The translations under genes and the position numbers were made by a program. Under the pieces are notes generated by a model, which saw nothing but the letters and a program-made list of their open reading frames with translations, did no database searches and was not told where the DNA came from. A stretch of 64,000 bases of DNA from Ascarosepion bandense (lineage: Eukaryota > Mollusca > Cephalopoda > Sepiida > Sepiidae), in NCBI GenBank assembly GCA_037127315.1, contig JBBBDQ010000192.1, positions 4,105,001 to 4,169,000 on the forward strand, in the 5' to 3' direction. Positions 61,686 to 64,000 of this stretch are shown in pieces (the stretch's first letter is position 1; each line of letters begins with the position of its first letter).

Positions 61686-61744
61686 ATATCACCTGAAAAA
61701 GAGCAGTATTTTTCTGAAATATGAACATTTTTGTGTAGTGATAT
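61686..61744 (+). ncRNA. Decayed hammerhead ribozyme motif
   Basis: Stem I is atatcac (61686-61692) paired with gtgatat (61738-61744), 7 of 7. The core CTGAAAA (61693-61699) stands for CUGANGA with one G lost. GAAA (61716-61719) is intact. GTA (61735-61737) is at the cleavage position before stem I. Stem II (gcag...) is weakened. Hammerheads are known in the terminal repeats of Penelope-like elements, so the position fits. With the core change it is probably inactive. Confidence 0.6.
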
Positions 61745-61799
61745 AAAGCTTTTATAAACTATTGTAATAACAAAATTACAATATTAAGCTCTACTTTGT

Positions 61800-63276
61800 A
61801 TTGAGCACTCTTTATACAAGTAAATGCAAGAGCAGTGGGTTTTAATCTATCTGTTCTTTCATTTCCTTATAATATATATAATGACAAAAAGCAGCTGATT
61901 GCAGCTAATCCATGTTTAATTATGGAAGCAGCAGTCTCTAAAATTCTAAGATTTTATACCTAAACATTCAAATAAATCCTGGTATAATTAGAACATTTAA
62001 TAACTCAATTTTGGTTGCTTTTCTAGAAAGAAAAGTTCAACAACCCAAAGACCATTGTAACAGTAATGATATTAATCCTCACTGGGTGCTTCTTTATAGT
62101 GGCTCTTTGCCAGATGAAATTAAGTTCAGTTCTTTTAGTCAAAGAGGAGAAAAAGTTTAAAGAATATAATTTTAATAAGGATTTTCAACTGATAACCTTT
62201 TTTAGCCAACCTCATACTTTATGGGAATTTCATCTTTTTGGGGAATTTTTCTGTAAACGTCATGATTTCAAAAACTGGAGAACAATTGAAAAGCCACCAT
62301 CAGCAGATTTCATATTTCATGCATACATAAAATCTACAAAATTTCTATGACACTGAGTAAACTATTTCTATATTACAACTTTCTTTAAACATGTGCATAA
62401 AAACTGATTATAAAAAGATCTTGAAATCCCCCAACCCATAATAAAATGAACACAAAATTCTTGGTAAAACTTTAAAACCAAGACAGAATTTTTCAATGCT
62501 CTATTCAGATAAGCAGCATATATTCAATCTCATTTTTTACTTTTCTCTGCAAGCTTCAAAGTAGAGTCAATGAATCATAGCTATTGATAATCCAAAAGTA
62601 ATTTTATTTGCTAGTTTAAAATACTTTATAACATTGTCAATAACAGAAATCCACTTTAGACATGTTTTATGATAACTACAGTGAGCAAACTAAATATGAT
62701 GAATTACTCAAACTGTTCATTATCAGAATCTGTTCTTTTTAAAAAACACTTGCTTTGAACACAACAAAACTTATCCAAATATTAATTTTTGATAGTTTTC
62801 TTTTTAATCCCTGTATGAGCTTCAAATTAAATATTTACAGATTTTTTATTACACACCATCTTGTTGAGAAATTAAACCTACTCCCACTACCCTGATTTTT
62901 ACAATTTGTAAAACAATACAACTCAAGTAATGTCAGATAAAAATTCTGAAGTAAAAAAATAACCATTAGTTTTATCAATTTGGCAAAATTTCAGTTCATT
63001 TCCATGAATTACACTAAATTCCTGTTATCCTAATTCTCTTATAATATTCGAATGGTTTTGAAATATTTTTTTTAAAGCAAACCAATTATTAAGCAAAATC
63101 TTACAAAAATACAAGTGAAAACATGCATCTAAAGTGAGTTAAATTCTGGCATGAGAAATGTAATCTTCATAAGTAAAACAGAAATAGTAGCTAATAGCTG
63201 CCTTTTTTCTTGTATTGCAAATATTTGTAATCAGAAAAATTAGAATTTTGAAAGGGAAGCAAAGCAGTGTACATAC
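61800..63276. other. Intron sequence upstream of the exon A donor side
   Basis: AT-rich. A 94-codon open piece on the plus strand (62066-62350) shows no family I recognise and is antisense to the gene. Nothing else was noticed. Confidence 0.5.
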
Positions 63277-63330
63277 CAATCGATTTTCATCAAAAACTTC
63301 AAAAAGCAACCGATTATCACGCGGATTTAC
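63277..63330 (-). CDS. Nedd4: NEDD4-family E3 ligase, exon A (C2 domain)
   Basis: This 54-bp exon encodes 18 residues, VNPRDNRLLFEVFDENRL. NEDD4-family C2 domains carry this segment just before the last calcium-binding loop. The C2 domain binds phospholipid and calcium, brings the ligase to membranes and helps autoinhibit the HECT domain. On the minus strand the exon follows a ttactttcag acceptor and is followed by a gtatgt donor. It starts and ends in phase 0. The next coding segment, exon B, continues the C2 strand without a break. The earlier C2 exons must lie above 64000. The gene symbol rests on domain order and linker similarity. The vertebrate paralogues NEDD4 and NEDD4L cannot be told apart in an invertebrate. 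Confidence 0.93.
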
Positions 63331-64000
63331 CTGAAAGTAAATTTAAAGAAACAACCATGAAAAAAAAATACTTGTAAAAATGTACATTTTTTAAAAATTT
63401 AATTTACTTCATTTTTCACAATAAACTCCTTGAAGAAGAGAAGGTAAGGTATTTGAACTGAATATAAAACATCACTGGTTTCAAATTTTAATGGATACAC
63501 TTGTACACAACGACAAATGCTTGAGAGAAGTGAACTGTCATTGACTTGAAAAAGTCTACAATCTGTATCAACAGTAATAAAATCTGTACAACAAGGTTCA
63601 ATCTCTGGTGCCAAATTAATGATGTTTAAAAAAAATAAATCACTCTTATATAGTTTACTTGAAGTAGGGTGCTCAAGCATGCTTATTAAACTGGCCTTGT
63701 GTCAAACATAACCAAACTCTTCACAAGTTAGGATTTTCATCATCAGAAGATTGGAAAGAATAAGTGTTTCATTTGTGTTTAAATATAAATTTATATACAG
63801 AACAGAATAACATGAATTTGTAGAAAGTGAAATTATTAACTGTAAATGTCCAAAAAGAAAGTGTAATACAGAGTTCAATTAATCCAGAGTTCTTAGTTTT
63901 AGCAAAATGAGTGTATGTAGACAAAGATTAACAGGGTAGAAATAAAGTCTGTGTAGATGGCGAGAAAGTGAATAGGAAGAAAAAGCAATGAAGGAAAATT
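63331..64000. other. Intron before exon A
   Basis: The sequence upstream of the exon A acceptor, extending beyond the window. A 93-codon minus-strand open piece (63680-63399) has no C2-like content and no splice sites that would join it in phase to exon A. No earlier C2 exon was seen. Confidence 0.5.

Larger units (their letters stand above)
59975..61790 (+). mobile_element. Penelope-like element (degenerate)
   Basis: Contains an RT C-terminal fragment (60085-60360) and a GIY-YIG endonuclease remnant (60690-61135), in the order typical of Penelope elements. Both ends carry a palindromic block: attgtaattttgttattaca near 59976 and attgtaataacaaaattaca near 61761. A hammerhead-like fold lies near the 3' end (61686-61744). 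A (TA)n tract is at 61352-61396. Confidence 0.8.

Noticed and set aside
62066..62350. 94-codon plus-strand open frame in the intron before exon A
   Set aside because: Antisense to the gene, with no recognisable domain or upstream promoter evidence.
63399..63680. 93-codon minus-strand open frame upstream of exon A
   Set aside because: No C2 similarity, no suitable donor in phase with exon A, AT-rich codons, and no recognised domain.

Overview
This window is animal nuclear DNA, very AT-rich, and nearly all intron and transposon debris. It carries six exons of one protein-coding gene on the minus strand: a NEDD4-type HECT E3 ubiquitin ligase. Large introns, many TA/AC microsatellites and old LINE, SINE, Gypsy, Penelope and Tc1/mariner remnants point to a mollusc. 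A cephalopod such as an octopus is my best guess. This is an inference, because nothing in the sequence names the species.

Gene layout, in transcript order from high to low coordinate: exon A 63277-63330 and exon B 34877-34989 (C2 domain), exon C 33599-33707 (C2 end and acidic linker), exon D 26284-26471 (first WW domain), exon E 24152-24256 (a second complete WW domain), exon F 20038-20188 (linker with the RRHIS segment). All splice sites are GT-AG, and the reading frame stays open across all five junctions. Introns are about 28.3, 1.2, 7.1, 2.0 and 4.0 kb. The start of the C2 domain lies beyond 64000. The later WW domains and the HECT domain lie below position 1, so the intron after exon F is longer than 20 kb.

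Transposon layout. 0-8 kb: an internally deleted Tc1 element, then an I/Jockey-type LINE on the minus strand split by a 2.1 kb insert rich in tandem repeats. 11.9-17.8 kb: a Gypsy element with both LTRs, carrying a tandem SINE array and another LTR-like insert. 22.1-22.9 kb: a Tc1/mariner remnant. 26.7-33.4 kb: a second copy of the 0-8 kb LINE family, interrupted by a Gypsy fragment that itself contains a SINE. 34.0-34.4 kb: a strong foldback. 37.0-37.7 kb: a mariner deletion derivative. 38.2-38.8 kb: a tRNA-headed repeat. 40.2-48.4 kb: two copies of another LINE, head to head around a Gypsy fragment. 49.5-50.8 kb: an LTR-like segment and a degenerate foldback. 54.7-54.9 kb: a composite 5S rRNA plus tRNA SINE head. 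59.1 kb: a hAT MITE. 60.0-61.8 kb: a Penelope-like element with a decayed hammerhead motif.

No intact transposon ORF is present, so the mobile elements are annotated as fossils. The most interesting signals are the 5S-tRNA composite SINE, SINE heads tandemly repeated at exactly 147 bp, the 3' tail shared by SINE and LINE, the hammerhead-like fold in the Penelope remnant, and a phase-symmetric exon encoding one whole WW domain.
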